From Glaciecola sp. UBA2563 (GTDB lineage Bacteria > Pseudomonadota > Gammaproteobacteria > Enterobacterales > Alteromonadaceae): 64,000 bases of DNA. The stretch's first letter is position 1. The number at the start of each line of letters is the position of its first letter. Position numbers and translations under genes: made by a program. Positions 26,955 through 35,017 of this stretch are shown here, piece by piece. The notes under the pieces are model-generated. The model made no database searches. It was not told the origin of the DNA and saw nothing but the letters and a program-made list of their open reading frames with translations. The stretch lies in the NCBI GenBank assembly GCA_002340325.1, contig DDLV01000108.1, positions 21,630 through 85,629 of the forward strand. The letters run 5' to 3'.

Positions 26955-29423
26955 TTGAATGCGAATAAACGCGTATTTATTCCGAATCTCGTAAAGCGCT
27001 GGTTTGAAGAGAAAGGTTGGCAAATTCGTGCATATCAAAAGAGCATGCTGCGTGCATTCGCAAATAGAGAATCCGCTTTATTAATTGCGCCGACAGGCGC
27101 GGGTAAAACACTGTCCGGATTTTTGCCTAGCTTAATTGATATTCATCGTAATTCGCCGCAAAAGCGCGTATTACATACATTATACATTTCACCTTTGAAA
27201 GCATTGACATACGATATCGAGCGTAATCTAAATGCGCCAATCAACGACATGTCAATGGATATTAAGGTGGCCTCTCGGACTGGTGATACGTCAGCGTACC
27301 AACGTAGCCAGCAACGAAAGAATCCTCCAGATGTGCTGTTGACCACGCCAGAATCTCTGATGTTAATGCTCAGTTATGTAGATGCAAATGCACTATTTTC
27401 GTCACTGAAGTGCGTGATTGTCGATGAAGTGCATAGTTTCGCAAATAGCAAACGCGGCGACTTCACGGCATTGGCACTGGCGAGGCTAAGCGCTATCAAT
27501 ACCTCATTTATCCGGTTTGGACTCTCTGCTACGGTGGCTCATCCACAGCAGATTGCAGGTTGGTTAGGTAAAAGTGGAGAACCTTGTAAATTAATAACCG
27601 CGAGTTCCAGAGTCAAACCGAAAGTGCGCATTTTAACCAGTAAAACGCGTATGCCGTTTGGTGGGTACATGGCGAAGTATGCGATGAAGGAAGTTTATCA
27701 AGCGATTGAAAAGGCAAATTCAAGTCTCGTATTTGTTAATACCAGAGCTCAAGCTGAATTGATTTTTCAAGCGCTTTGGGAAGAAAACAAAAAAGGACTG
27801 GCAATTGCTATATATCATGGCTCGTTATCCAAGGAACAACGAGTGAAAACTGAAGAGCTTATGTCGCAAGGCAAGCTTAAAGCGGTTGTTTCGACATCTG
27901 CACTTGAACTTGGCATTGACTGGGGTGATGTTGAGCTTGTTATTCAAGTAGGTGCACCCAAAGGTGTCAGTCGATTGTTACAACGGATTGGTCGTTCTAA
28001 CCACAGACTTAATGAACCCAGTAAAGCACTACTTGTACCAGCAAACAGGTTTGAGGCGCTTGAATGTCTATCTGCTATAGATGCAATAAAAAAAGGCGAA
28101 CTCGATGGCGATGCGCCCATGAGTGGGGCGCTGGATATCATTCCTCAGTTTATTTTGAATTGTTTATGCAGTGCGCCTTCAACCATTGACGAGTTGTATA
28201 TGCAGGTCCTTGATGCTGCGCCGTATGGGGGATTAGACAAAGATACATTCAACCAGTTGTTTGCCTTTACGCAAGACGGCGGATATGCCCTGAGTAGTTA
28301 CGAGCGATACAATCGCTTGACCGAAATATCTGCAGGTGTATTTGCGCCTGCAAATAAGCGTGTGATTGCAAGACATCGACAAAATATAGGGACAATTGTT
28401 GAAGCTGGACGATTGAAAGTAAAACGCTTATCTAAAAAACACAGTGGTAAGATCATTGGCGAAGTAGAAGAATACTTTGCGCAACAATTGGTAAAGGGTG
28501 ATACCTTTTTCTTTGCTGGAGAGGTACTCATTTTTGAAGGCGTTCGAGATATGATTCTCGAGGCTAAACCTGGCAAAGCGCGAGAACCCAAGATACCAAG
28601 CTATGTTGGCGGACAGATGCCCCTCTCGACGTATCTTGCTGACGCCGTTAGACATTTGCTAAATACCCCGGATAAATTGAAACGTTTGCCAAAGCAAGTT
28701 ATCGATTGGCTGCAACTGCAGCAAGATTTTTCTCAGCTTCCAAAGCCAAGTCGTGTGCTTATTGAACAGTTCCCGTATAGGCAGGCAGAATATGCTTTGT
28801 TTTATACGTTTGAAGGTCGTAAAGCAAACCAAACCCTAGGGATGCTAATGACTAAACGAATGGAAAAAATGAAATTAAATCCATTGAGTTTTTCAGTCAC
28901 CGATTACGGCTTATCTATTTGTTCAGTATCACCCATTCAACCGTCACATATCAATGCGCTTTTTAGTCCTGATATACTCGGCGATGAACTTGAAAACTGG
29001 ATGTTAGAAGCAGCGATGTTAAAACGATCATTTAGGCGAGTCGCCGTTGTAAGTGGGCTGATAGAACAACAATATCACAGCCAGAAAAAATCTATGCGTC
29101 AAGTTACGTTCTCAACTGATTTAATATATGACACCTTGCGAGAATACGATAAAGATCACGTGCTATTGAAAGTAACGCGGCAAGATGCCGAACGAGAGCT
29201 ATTGGATTTGACCCGAACAGCGGATTTGCTAATTCGATTTGATGGGGCAGTTGATTTTGTTAAACTTACCAAACCTTCGCCAATGGCTATTCCAATTGTG
29301 CTTGACGTGCGAAGCGAAAGAGTTACAGGCGCGGGTATGCAAGCTATGTTAGAGCAAGCGTCGCTTTATCAGGAAGCTGAAGAAATGATGGAGGACATAA
29401 GAGCACTCCTATCACAGGCTTAG
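26955..29423 (+). CDS. Lhr-like DEXH-box helicase (ligase-associated DNA damage response)
   Basis: An 822-residue superfamily 2 helicase of the 'Lhr-Core' type. Walker A is APTGAGKT at 45-52, the DEVH box is at 157-160, and SATV (motif III) is near 178. The second RecA domain has the winged strand STSALELGIDWGDVELV and motif VI with QRIGRSNHR. After the helicase core come a winged-helix and a large beta-barrel-containing C-terminal part (about 430-815), as in mycobacterial Lhr-Core. The start is a TTG at 26955 with GGAG ten bases before it. The overlapping ATG at 26959 is out of frame. pdeM follows 69 bases later. It is a partner of the ligase and exonuclease encoded divergently about 2.4 kb to the left. 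Confidence 0.92.
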   Translation: MNANKRVFIPNLVKRWFEEKGWQIRAYQKSMLRAFANRESALLIAPTGAGKTLSGFLPSLIDIHRNSPQKRVLHTLYISPLKALTYDIERNLNAPINDMSMDIKVASRTGDTSAYQRSQQRKNPPDVLLTTPESLMLMLSYVDANALFSSLKCVIVDEVHSFANSKRGDFTALALARLSAINTSFIRFGLSATVAHPQQIAGWLGKSGEPCKLITASSRVKPKVRILTSKTRMPFGGYMAKYAMKEVYQAIEKANSSLVFVNTRAQAELIFQALWEENKKGLAIAIYHGSLSKEQRVKTEELMSQGKLKAVVSTSALELGIDWGDVELVIQVGAPKGVSRLLQRIGRSNHRLNEPSKALLVPANRFEALECLSAIDAIKKGELDGDAPMSGALDIIPQFILNCLCSAPSTIDELYMQVLDAAPYGGLDKDTFNQLFAFTQDGGYALSSYERYNRLTEISAGVFAPANKRVIARHRQNIGTIVEAGRLKVKRLSKKHSGKIIGEVEEYFAQQLVKGDTFFFAGEVLIFEGVRDMILEAKPGKAREPKIPSYVGGQMPLSTYLADAVRHLLNTPDKLKRLPKQVIDWLQLQQDFSQLPKPSRVLIEQFPYRQAEYALFYTFEGRKANQTLGMLMTKRMEKMKLNPLSFSVTDYGLSICSVSPIQPSHINALFSPDILGDELENWMLEAAMLKRSFRRVAVVSGLIEQQYHSQKKSMRQVTFSTDLIYDTLREYDKDHVLLKVTRQDAERELLDLTRTADLLIRFDGAVDFVKLTKPSPMAIPIVLDVRSERVTGAGMQAMLEQASLYQEAEEMMEDIRALLSQA

Positions 29424-29492
29424 ACATAGTCAGAATTTTACTCGCGGAGTACCGTTGTCCTTCCGACCGAACCAAATCAAAATCAGCCGCCA

Positions 29493-30203
29493 ATGCTTGA
29501 ACAAAACTCGTTAACTAATTTGGTCTTGGAGCACGATGCAATTCCAGCACAGTTTGTCCAACAACGCTTTTTATTAGACGGTGCGGGTGTTCTTTTTTGG
29601 CCAAAACAAGATATCTTGGTTTTCTCCGATTTGCATTTCGAGAAGGGTAGTTTTCTAACGCAATTTGCTCATCCATTGCCAAGATTTGATACAAAAGAGA
29701 CACTCACTCGAATGCGCCTTCTGTTATCGCGTTATATGCCAAAAACTGTCATTTGTTTAGGGGATAGTTTTCATGATGGAAATGCATTTCAACGAATGGA
29801 CAGCACACTAATTGATTTGCTGAACCAAATGGTGAGTGAGACATCAAATTGGATATGGGTTCTGGGCAATCACGATCCCCAAATACCCCCATTTATACAT
29901 GGTGACCGAGAGAACGATTTAGCGATCGAAAATATAGTTTTTGCACATGAGCCATGCATAAAAACACTATCGTCAGGTCAGGCAATGCTGTTTGGACACT
30001 ACCATCCTAAAGCATCTTCGGTTGTAGCAAGGCATAAAGCAGTAGGAGGCTGTTTTGTGCAGTGTGACAAGGTATTCATCATGCCAGCGTTTGGAAAATA
30101 CACAGGCGGGTTGTCAGTCAAGAGCGATGTTATTCAATCGCTTATAAATGAAAATACAGCCAAACTTTATTTAACGTATAGAAAGAAAGTTTACTTGATA
30201 TAG
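29493..30203 (+). CDS. pdeM: Ligase-associated metallophosphoesterase PdeM
   Basis: The 236-residue protein is a calcineurin-like dinuclear metallophosphoesterase of the PdeM/MPE family that accompanies Lhr-Core helicases. Related enzymes have phosphodiesterase or endonuclease activity on DNA. Metal motifs in order: D46-x-H48 (FSDLHFEKG), D91 (CLGDSFHDG), N126-H127-D128 (VLGNHDP), H152 (FAHEP) and H169-x-H171 (GHYHP). All five blocks are intact. It follows the helicase gene after 69 bases on the same strand and is probably cotranscribed with it. With the ligase and exonuclease genes it completes the four-part set. Confidence 0.9.
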   Translation: MLEQNSLTNLVLEHDAIPAQFVQQRFLLDGAGVLFWPKQDILVFSDLHFEKGSFLTQFAHPLPRFDTKETLTRMRLLLSRYMPKTVICLGDSFHDGNAFQRMDSTLIDLLNQMVSETSNWIWVLGNHDPQIPPFIHGDRENDLAIENIVFAHEPCIKTLSSGQAMLFGHYHPKASSVVARHKAVGGCFVQCDKVFIMPAFGKYTGGLSVKSDVIQSLINENTAKLYLTYRKKVYLI

Positions 30204-30263
30204 TTAACCAAAAATACACGCTCGAAAAGCGTTATAACTGGATGAAAAATCTAAGGAATAATC

Positions 30264-30938
30264 GTGGTAGATCAAAAAAAGTTAGCCGTCATCATCGGCA
30301 CCAATAAAGGCATTGGTTTTGAATTGTGTAAGCAATACATTGAAAAAGGCTATGATGTAATTGCAACTTGTCGACAGTCTAACACTGCACTTGAGCAACT
30401 TGAATGCGACGTAATAGAAGGTATCGACGTATCTGCACAACCATCAGTTGAGTTAATTAAAAGCAAGATTAAGCATGAGCGAATTGATGTGCTCATTCAC
30501 AATGCGGGTATTTTAGAATCTGATCAAATATCAACAATTGATTTTGAGAGTATGCGACAACAATTTGAAATAAATTCACTTGGTCCGTTACGCACGATTC
30601 TATCCCTTGAGGCAAAGCTTGGAAAAGGCTCCAAGGTCGGCATTGTAAGTTCCAGAGTAGGCTCAATCGACGACAACGACAGTTCGAATAATTATGGTTA
30701 TCGCGTGTCCAAGGCTGCTGTAAACATGATCGGGAAATGTTTAAGCATCGATATGGCACCAAAAGAAGTTGCAATAGCACTTTTACATCCTGGATATGTT
30801 CGTACAGACATGACGCAAATGCGAGGTCTTATCGATGCAGACGAATCAGCCGCTGGACTAATCGCACGAATGGATGAGCTAAGTATGGAAACAACGGGTA
30901 TTTTTATCCACACAAACGGTGAGATATTACCATGGTAG
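30264..30938 (+). CDS. Short-chain dehydrogenase/reductase (C-factor/sniffer-like)
   Basis: The 224-residue classical SDR has the nucleotide-binding turn GTNKGIGFE (12-20), NAG at 80-82, serine S129/S130 (IVSSRVGS) and the catalytic Y146-x3-K150 (YRVSK). The C-terminal LLHPGYVRTDMTQ-type segment follows. This pattern matches the C-factor/sniffer carbonyl reductase group, which includes the Myxococcus signal protein CsgA. The substrate is unknown. The start is a GTG at 30264 with AAGGA seven bases upstream. It stands 60 bases after pdeM on the same strand, but nothing ties it functionally to DNA repair. Confidence 0.85.
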   Translation: MVDQKKLAVIIGTNKGIGFELCKQYIEKGYDVIATCRQSNTALEQLECDVIEGIDVSAQPSVELIKSKIKHERIDVLIHNAGILESDQISTIDFESMRQQFEINSLGPLRTILSLEAKLGKGSKVGIVSSRVGSIDDNDSSNNYGYRVSKAAVNMIGKCLSIDMAPKEVAIALLHPGYVRTDMTQMRGLIDADESAAGLIARMDELSMETTGIFIHTNGEILPW

Positions 30939-31140
30939 CGCCAGTACATATTGATAGGAATCTGCCCCTTTTCACTGCTGCTGTAGCTTTGATCTAGACA
31001 GCTTCTAGCCTTATTTAACAAAATTAAATTATATTTAATGCACTAAAATCTATTCTTAGGCCGTTCTTAAGGTTGGCGATATGGTTCGCGAACTATGTGT
31101 GTGGGTTATGAAACATCACGCACAGATTACGGAGACAATT

Positions 31141-31509
31141 ATGAATTTTAAATTAAATAAGCAAACAATATTTGCGAGTACCGCTTTGTTATTGGTCGCA
31201 GCAACCAGCAATGCTAGTGATACTATCAATCCTGAACAATCTTTGATTAGTGATGGTAACGTGTTGACTTCTCAGTTTTATGTTAACAATTTTGATGCCT
31301 CGATTGCGGAATCAAACACTCGCTTGAAGTCAGCAGTCGTGACCAATCGCAATGTTTTAACGTCTAATTACTTGATTTCGATGCTGCCAGAGTCGAATGC
31401 CCAAGCGCTTCCAATACCAGATTTTGAAGACGAAATTGATGCAACAGTTACGGATCAAAATATTCTATCTTCTAAGTATAGAGCGGCGTTCTCATCGCAA
31501 GGTGAGTAG
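31141..31509 (+). CDS. Small secreted protein with three internal repeats
   Basis: I do not recognise this 122-residue protein. It starts with a clear signal peptide (NKQTIFASTALLLVAATSNA), with likely cleavage before SDT. The mature part holds three copies of a short motif: SDGNVLTSQF near 36, TNRNVLTSNY near 73 and TDQNILSSKY near 107. The consensus is (S/T)-(D/N)-x-N-(V/I)-L-(T/S)-S-x-(F/Y), with spacings of about 35 residues. There is no cysteine, and the mature protein is acidic. The ATG at 31141 has GGAGA at a good distance and directly precedes the signal peptide. A longer in-frame ATG at 31081 lacks these features. It lies alone between an SDR gene and folM, with about 200 bp of leader before it. 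Confidence 0.7.
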   Translation: MNFKLNKQTIFASTALLLVAATSNASDTINPEQSLISDGNVLTSQFYVNNFDASIAESNTRLKSAVVTNRNVLTSNYLISMLPESNAQALPIPDFEDEIDATVTDQNILSSKYRAAFSSQGE

Positions 31510-31615
31510 TCAAGATTGGGGGGCGTTAAGTGAATGGATTGATTCGCCCTTCCTCTTACAACACTGAAGTCCTATTCGATGTAACAGTGTAGTATGGGCG
31601 GCTTGCAATAACGCC

Positions 31616-32326
31616 TCACTTCAAATGACGGCCCCCGTTCAAGTGTAAGACTTGCCCATTGACGTAGTCACTTGCTAACAAATACTCAACCGCTTTTACT
31701 GCTTCTTGCGCGCCTGGAACATTTTCTAAAAGCATTTTCTTTTTACTTTTAAGTCGATAAGCGTCGTCATCCCAATCGTTAAACATCACAAGTGCTGGCG
31801 CAATGCTGTTGACTTTTACTTTGGGGGCGTAGAGTTTTGCGAATGAAAGTGTGAGGTTATGCAGGGCAGCTTTGCTAGCTGCGTAGGCAATATGTTTGTT
31901 ACTTCCCTTTTCTTGGACAAAATCCGTCATATGAATGATATCTGAAAATCTAGTTTCGTTTTTTAACAGCATCGATTTACAAGCGAGGTTAATTTGATAG
32001 GGTGCATTAGCATGAATTTGCATCATACGAATAAAAAGTGCATTTACGTCTTCGTTATCTGTCTCTTGTGCCCAATCGGATGCGTTATGAATAATGGCGC
32101 GCAAAGATGAGGTTTGTGTTTTCAACGTCGCAACAAAATTAGATATACCCTCGCTGGTTGAAAAATCAGCGTGAATAACGGCTGCGCCATTTTTGGATAA
32201 TTCATTAATTGATGGTTTTTTGCTGCGGTATGTTATGATCACCGACTGATTTTTATTTAGTAAATTCTCAGCGATGGCCAAACCGATTCTTTGCGTTGCT
32301 CCAGTAACGAGTATTGGTGAACTCAT
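31616..32326 (-). CDS. folM: Dihydromonapterin reductase FolM
   Basis: FolM is an SDR that reduces dihydromonapterin to tetrahydromonapterin, the cofactor of bacterial phenylalanine hydroxylase, and can also reduce dihydrofolate weakly. The 236-residue protein follows E. coli FolM closely: ILVTGATQRIGLA at the start, ADFST near 54, NAS at 81-83, SDIIHMTDFV near 128, then HIAYAASKAALHNLT with Y148/K152, VKVNSIAPALVMFN, and the terminal LHLNGGRHLK. The modified nucleotide motif TGATQRIG (instead of TGxxxGIG) is typical of FolM and pteridine reductases. It is divergent from folE, which makes the pathway's first intermediate. Confidence 0.92.
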   Translation of the reverse strand: MSSPILVTGATQRIGLAIAENLLNKNQSVIITYRSKKPSINELSKNGAAVIHADFSTSEGISNFVATLKTQTSSLRAIIHNASDWAQETDNEDVNALFIRMMQIHANAPYQINLACKSMLLKNETRFSDIIHMTDFVQEKGSNKHIAYAASKAALHNLTLSFAKLYAPKVKVNSIAPALVMFNDWDDDAYRLKSKKKMLLENVPGAQEAVKAVEYLLASDYVNGQVLHLNGGRHLK

Positions 32327-32510
32327 GATAAAGAACCTGATTTCATTGCGTAAACTTCCGTGTCACTCAGTGTAGACCAAACCCAATAATTCACACGCAA
32401 CTTGCGTCAAAATAGATTGTAAACTAGGGTTTTATCATGTCATTTTTTTAATGAACCTCAGAAGTTGCGGAGGCGTATAAGTCGAGCACGCATGAGAAAA
32501 CAGGACGGTT

Positions 32511-33197
32511 ATGTTAGCTAAAGAAGCTATATTAATGCACAAAGCGAAAAGCGATATCGTTAGTGACCAAGCTCACGCAGTTAGGGACGCTTTAATCGCA
32601 GCAGGACTTGAAACTCCGATGATGGAAAATCGACTTTCGGACGAAGAAAAGCGTATTAAAATTCAGGCGTCTATGCTTGATATTATGAACACGCTTGGTC
32701 TCGACTTAAGTGATGATAGCTTGCAGGATACCCCCAAGCGAATAGCTAAAATGTACGTAGATGAAATATTCAGCGGCTTGGACTACAGCAAGTTTCCGAA
32801 AATTACGCAAATCGAAAACAAAATGTCGATTGATGAACCAGTGCAGGTTTCAGGAATTAGCCTCACATCGACATGCGAGCATCATTTCGTCACAATAGAT
32901 GGCACCGCAAATGTCGCATATATTCCAAAATCAAAGGTAATCGGTTTAAGCAAAATCAATCGGATAGTGGGCTTTTTTGCGCAGAGGCCTCAAGTTCAAG
33001 AGCGTTTGACGCAACAAATTATGGTAGCGCTGCAGACACTAACAGAAACGAAAGATGTGGCTGTGATGCTTAATGCAACGCATTACTGTGTTAAGGCTCG
33101 AGGTATTAAAGATACTAATTCTTACACGAAAACATCTTCATATGGCGGTCAATTCAAAACTAATGCCGATTTGCGAAAGGAATTTTTGGCGACATAA
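32511..33197 (+). CDS. folE: GTP cyclohydrolase I
   Basis: FolE converts GTP to 7,8-dihydroneopterin triphosphate, the first step toward folate and, with FolX and FolM, tetrahydromonapterin. The protein (228 residues from this start) is very close to E. coli FolE: TPKRIAKMYVDEIFSGLDY and the zinc site C122-x2-H125 ... C193 (STCEHHF, YCVKARG). SKINRIVGFFAQRPQVQERL, which lines the active site, is also intact. The start could be 32511 (AGGA six bases upstream) or the ATG at 32535, and homology cannot settle this because the N-terminus is variable. Divergent folM and a shared 184-bp gap suggest coordinated expression. Confidence 0.95.
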   Translation: MLAKEAILMHKAKSDIVSDQAHAVRDALIAAGLETPMMENRLSDEEKRIKIQASMLDIMNTLGLDLSDDSLQDTPKRIAKMYVDEIFSGLDYSKFPKITQIENKMSIDEPVQVSGISLTSTCEHHFVTIDGTANVAYIPKSKVIGLSKINRIVGFFAQRPQVQERLTQQIMVALQTLTETKDVAVMLNATHYCVKARGIKDTNSYTKTSSYGGQFKTNADLRKEFLAT

Positions 33198-33246
33198 AAA
33201 ATGTTAGGCAACTTGGTCTAGCGTTTGATAAATGGACATAAAAATG

Positions 33247-33277
33247 AAAAAAGCCTTGTTAACAGCAAGGCTTTTTT
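33247..33277. terminator. Bidirectional terminator between folE and the FAS1 gene
   Basis: AAAAAAGCCTTG (33247-33258) pairs perfectly with CAAGGCTTTTTT (33266-33277) around a 7-base loop. The A-run on one side and T-run on the other let it serve both converging genes: folE on the plus strand and the fasciclin-domain gene on the minus strand. Confidence 0.88.
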
Positions 33278-33294
33278 ATGCGTGAAACGTTATC

Positions 33295-33798
33295 TTAAGA
33301 AGCAGGTAAGATAACAGTATCGATAACGTGGATAATGCCATTACTTGCTTCGATATCAGTCGCTACCACTTGCGCTTCATCTACCATTACCGTTTGACCT
33401 TCGACAGTGACAGTAATGTCTTGGCCTTGTAATGAGGTGGCAGAATCTACGTTAACAACATCTGATGCTTTCACTTTACCAGGAACTACGTGGTAAGTTA
33501 GCACAGCTACTAACTGGTCTTTGTTTTCTGGTTTCAAAAGATTCTCAACCGTACCTGCAGGCAATTTTTCAAATGCAGCATTTGAAGGTGCAAAAACGGT
33601 AATTGGTCCATCACCTTTCAAAGCATCTACAAGGCCTGCAGCTTTAACTGCTGCTACCAACGTTGAAAAGTCCGGGTTGGATGCCGCAACATCAACGATA
33701 TCTTTTTTAGCTTTCTTTCCGTAATCACCTGCAAATACTGCGGTAGATAAAACTACTATTGCACTCAAAACGATTGATTTTAGAGCGACTAGTCGCAT
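33295..33798 (-). CDS. Secreted fasciclin (FAS1) domain protein
   Basis: A 167-residue exported protein with a single FAS1 domain. The signal peptide (LVALKSIVLSAIVVLSTAVFA) is followed by a Lys-rich linker and the domain (about 33-165). Domain features are FSTLVAAVKAAGLVDAL, the H1 box GPITVFAPSNAAFEKLP, the YHVVPG motif, and the H2-like NGIIHVIDTVILP ending. Such single-domain bacterial proteins are adhesin-like or cell-surface proteins of unclear role. The ATG at 33798 is chosen because GAGGA lies eight bases upstream. An in-frame start five codons earlier lacks one. It is divergent from the catalase-like gene across 226 bp. Confidence 0.88.
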   Translation of the reverse strand: MRLVALKSIVLSAIVVLSTAVFAGDYGKKAKKDIVDVAASNPDFSTLVAAVKAAGLVDALKGDGPITVFAPSNAAFEKLPAGTVENLLKPENKDQLVAVLTYHVVPGKVKASDVVNVDSATSLQGQDITVTVEGQTVMVDEAQVVATDIEASNGIIHVIDTVILPAS

Positions 33799-34024
33799 AT
33801 TTAAATTCCTCAATAATTAATAAAAAATAGTCTAGTTGCGTGTGTTGCTGATGTATACGGAGTGTTAATGACTTGGATTGACTATTAACTTTGTTTAACC
33901 ATTCGGGGCTATTTACGCTGGAATAAGGACGAACTAGTCCTAACTATCAATTTTATAAAGTTGAGTTGACGTCATCGCTCGACTATCGTCTTCGATAGAA
34001 TATAGTCAAATAAAAACAAAAATT

Positions 34025-35014
34025 ATGAAAAAAGCTCTTATTACAGTATGTGCGATTGCTTTTGTATCCTCTAGTCAATTGGCATTTGCACAACAAGCAC
34101 CAGAAAAAGTCAGTGCACTTGAACTGGTAGACATGTTTGAAAAGTTGGGAGGCAATCATCCTGGTTTTCGAAAGGCACATGCCTCAGGCGTTTGTGCTAC
34201 AGGCCAATTTTTACCAAACCCAGAAATCTCTGCGTACTCTGCTTCTCCGTTATTTGACGTCGATTCTGTCGAAGCAGTGGTCAGATTTTCAATGGGTTCT
34301 GCCAATCCGAGCGCAGACGAAACAGCGCCGGGTGCGCGCGGTATGGCAGTTCAGATGACGTTGCCAGATGGTTCAAAACATACAATGGCAGGTAACAACA
34401 CGCCGTTTCTTACCGGTAAAGATCCAGAAACTTTTTATGGCTTTCTGCAAACACTTCTACCCAATAAAGATGGCACAACAGACCCAAATGCAACAGGTGC
34501 TTACATCGCGGCCAATCCTAGTGTACTCAACGCCGTTAAATGGTCACAAACAAACCCTGTTCCAAGCTCTTACTCAAGAGAAAAGTACTTTGGCATTCAT
34601 ACCTTTTTCTTTGTCGATAACGATGCTAACGAGCTGCCATTTAAGTGGACATTTATTCCGGATCTGGGCGAAATGGACATTACAATATCTGAAAAGGAAG
34701 GGCATCCAACTCAGTTTTTAAAAGACAAGCTTGTAAGTGAAGTTTCAGAGGAAAATGTAACGTTTACCCTTGTCGCCCAATTAGGCACCAGCGATGACGT
34801 ACTTAATGATCCTTCAATTGCGTGGCCAGATGAAAGAGAAGAACTCACAATGGGGCAATTAATGCTTAAAACAGCGGGGGGCGAAGGGTGCGATGGCGTA
34901 AATTTTGACCCAAACGTGGTAAGCGCTGGATTTAAACCAAGTGACGATCCAGTGCTTAAAATGCGATCAGCAGCTTACGCAATTTCATTTGCAAAGCGGC
35001 TGAGTAATCAATAG
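34025..35014 (+). CDS. Periplasmic catalase-like heme peroxidase (SrpA/KatA-related)
   Basis: A 329-residue small catalase-fold protein with a signal peptide (core ALITVCAIAFVSSSQLAFA). The distal histidine is in FRKAHASGVCATG (about residue 52). The conserved VRFSMGSANP and ARGMAVQM segments follow, with a distal asparagine region WSQTNPVPSSY. The proximal heme ligand tyrosine lies in MRSAAYAISFAKR near the C-terminus. Catalase-related peroxidases of this short type act on organic peroxides rather than as full catalases. No good ribosome-binding site is seen. A small hairpin (33983-33998) lies in the leader. It converges with the M28 peptidase gene three bases after its stop. Confidence 0.85.
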   Translation: MKKALITVCAIAFVSSSQLAFAQQAPEKVSALELVDMFEKLGGNHPGFRKAHASGVCATGQFLPNPEISAYSASPLFDVDSVEAVVRFSMGSANPSADETAPGARGMAVQMTLPDGSKHTMAGNNTPFLTGKDPETFYGFLQTLLPNKDGTTDPNATGAYIAANPSVLNAVKWSQTNPVPSSYSREKYFGIHTFFFVDNDANELPFKWTFIPDLGEMDITISEKEGHPTQFLKDKLVSEVSEENVTFTLVAQLGTSDDVLNDPSIAWPDEREELTMGQLMLKTAGGEGCDGVNFDPNVVSAGFKPSDDPVLKMRSAAYAISFAKRLSNQ

Positions 35015-35017
35015 CGC

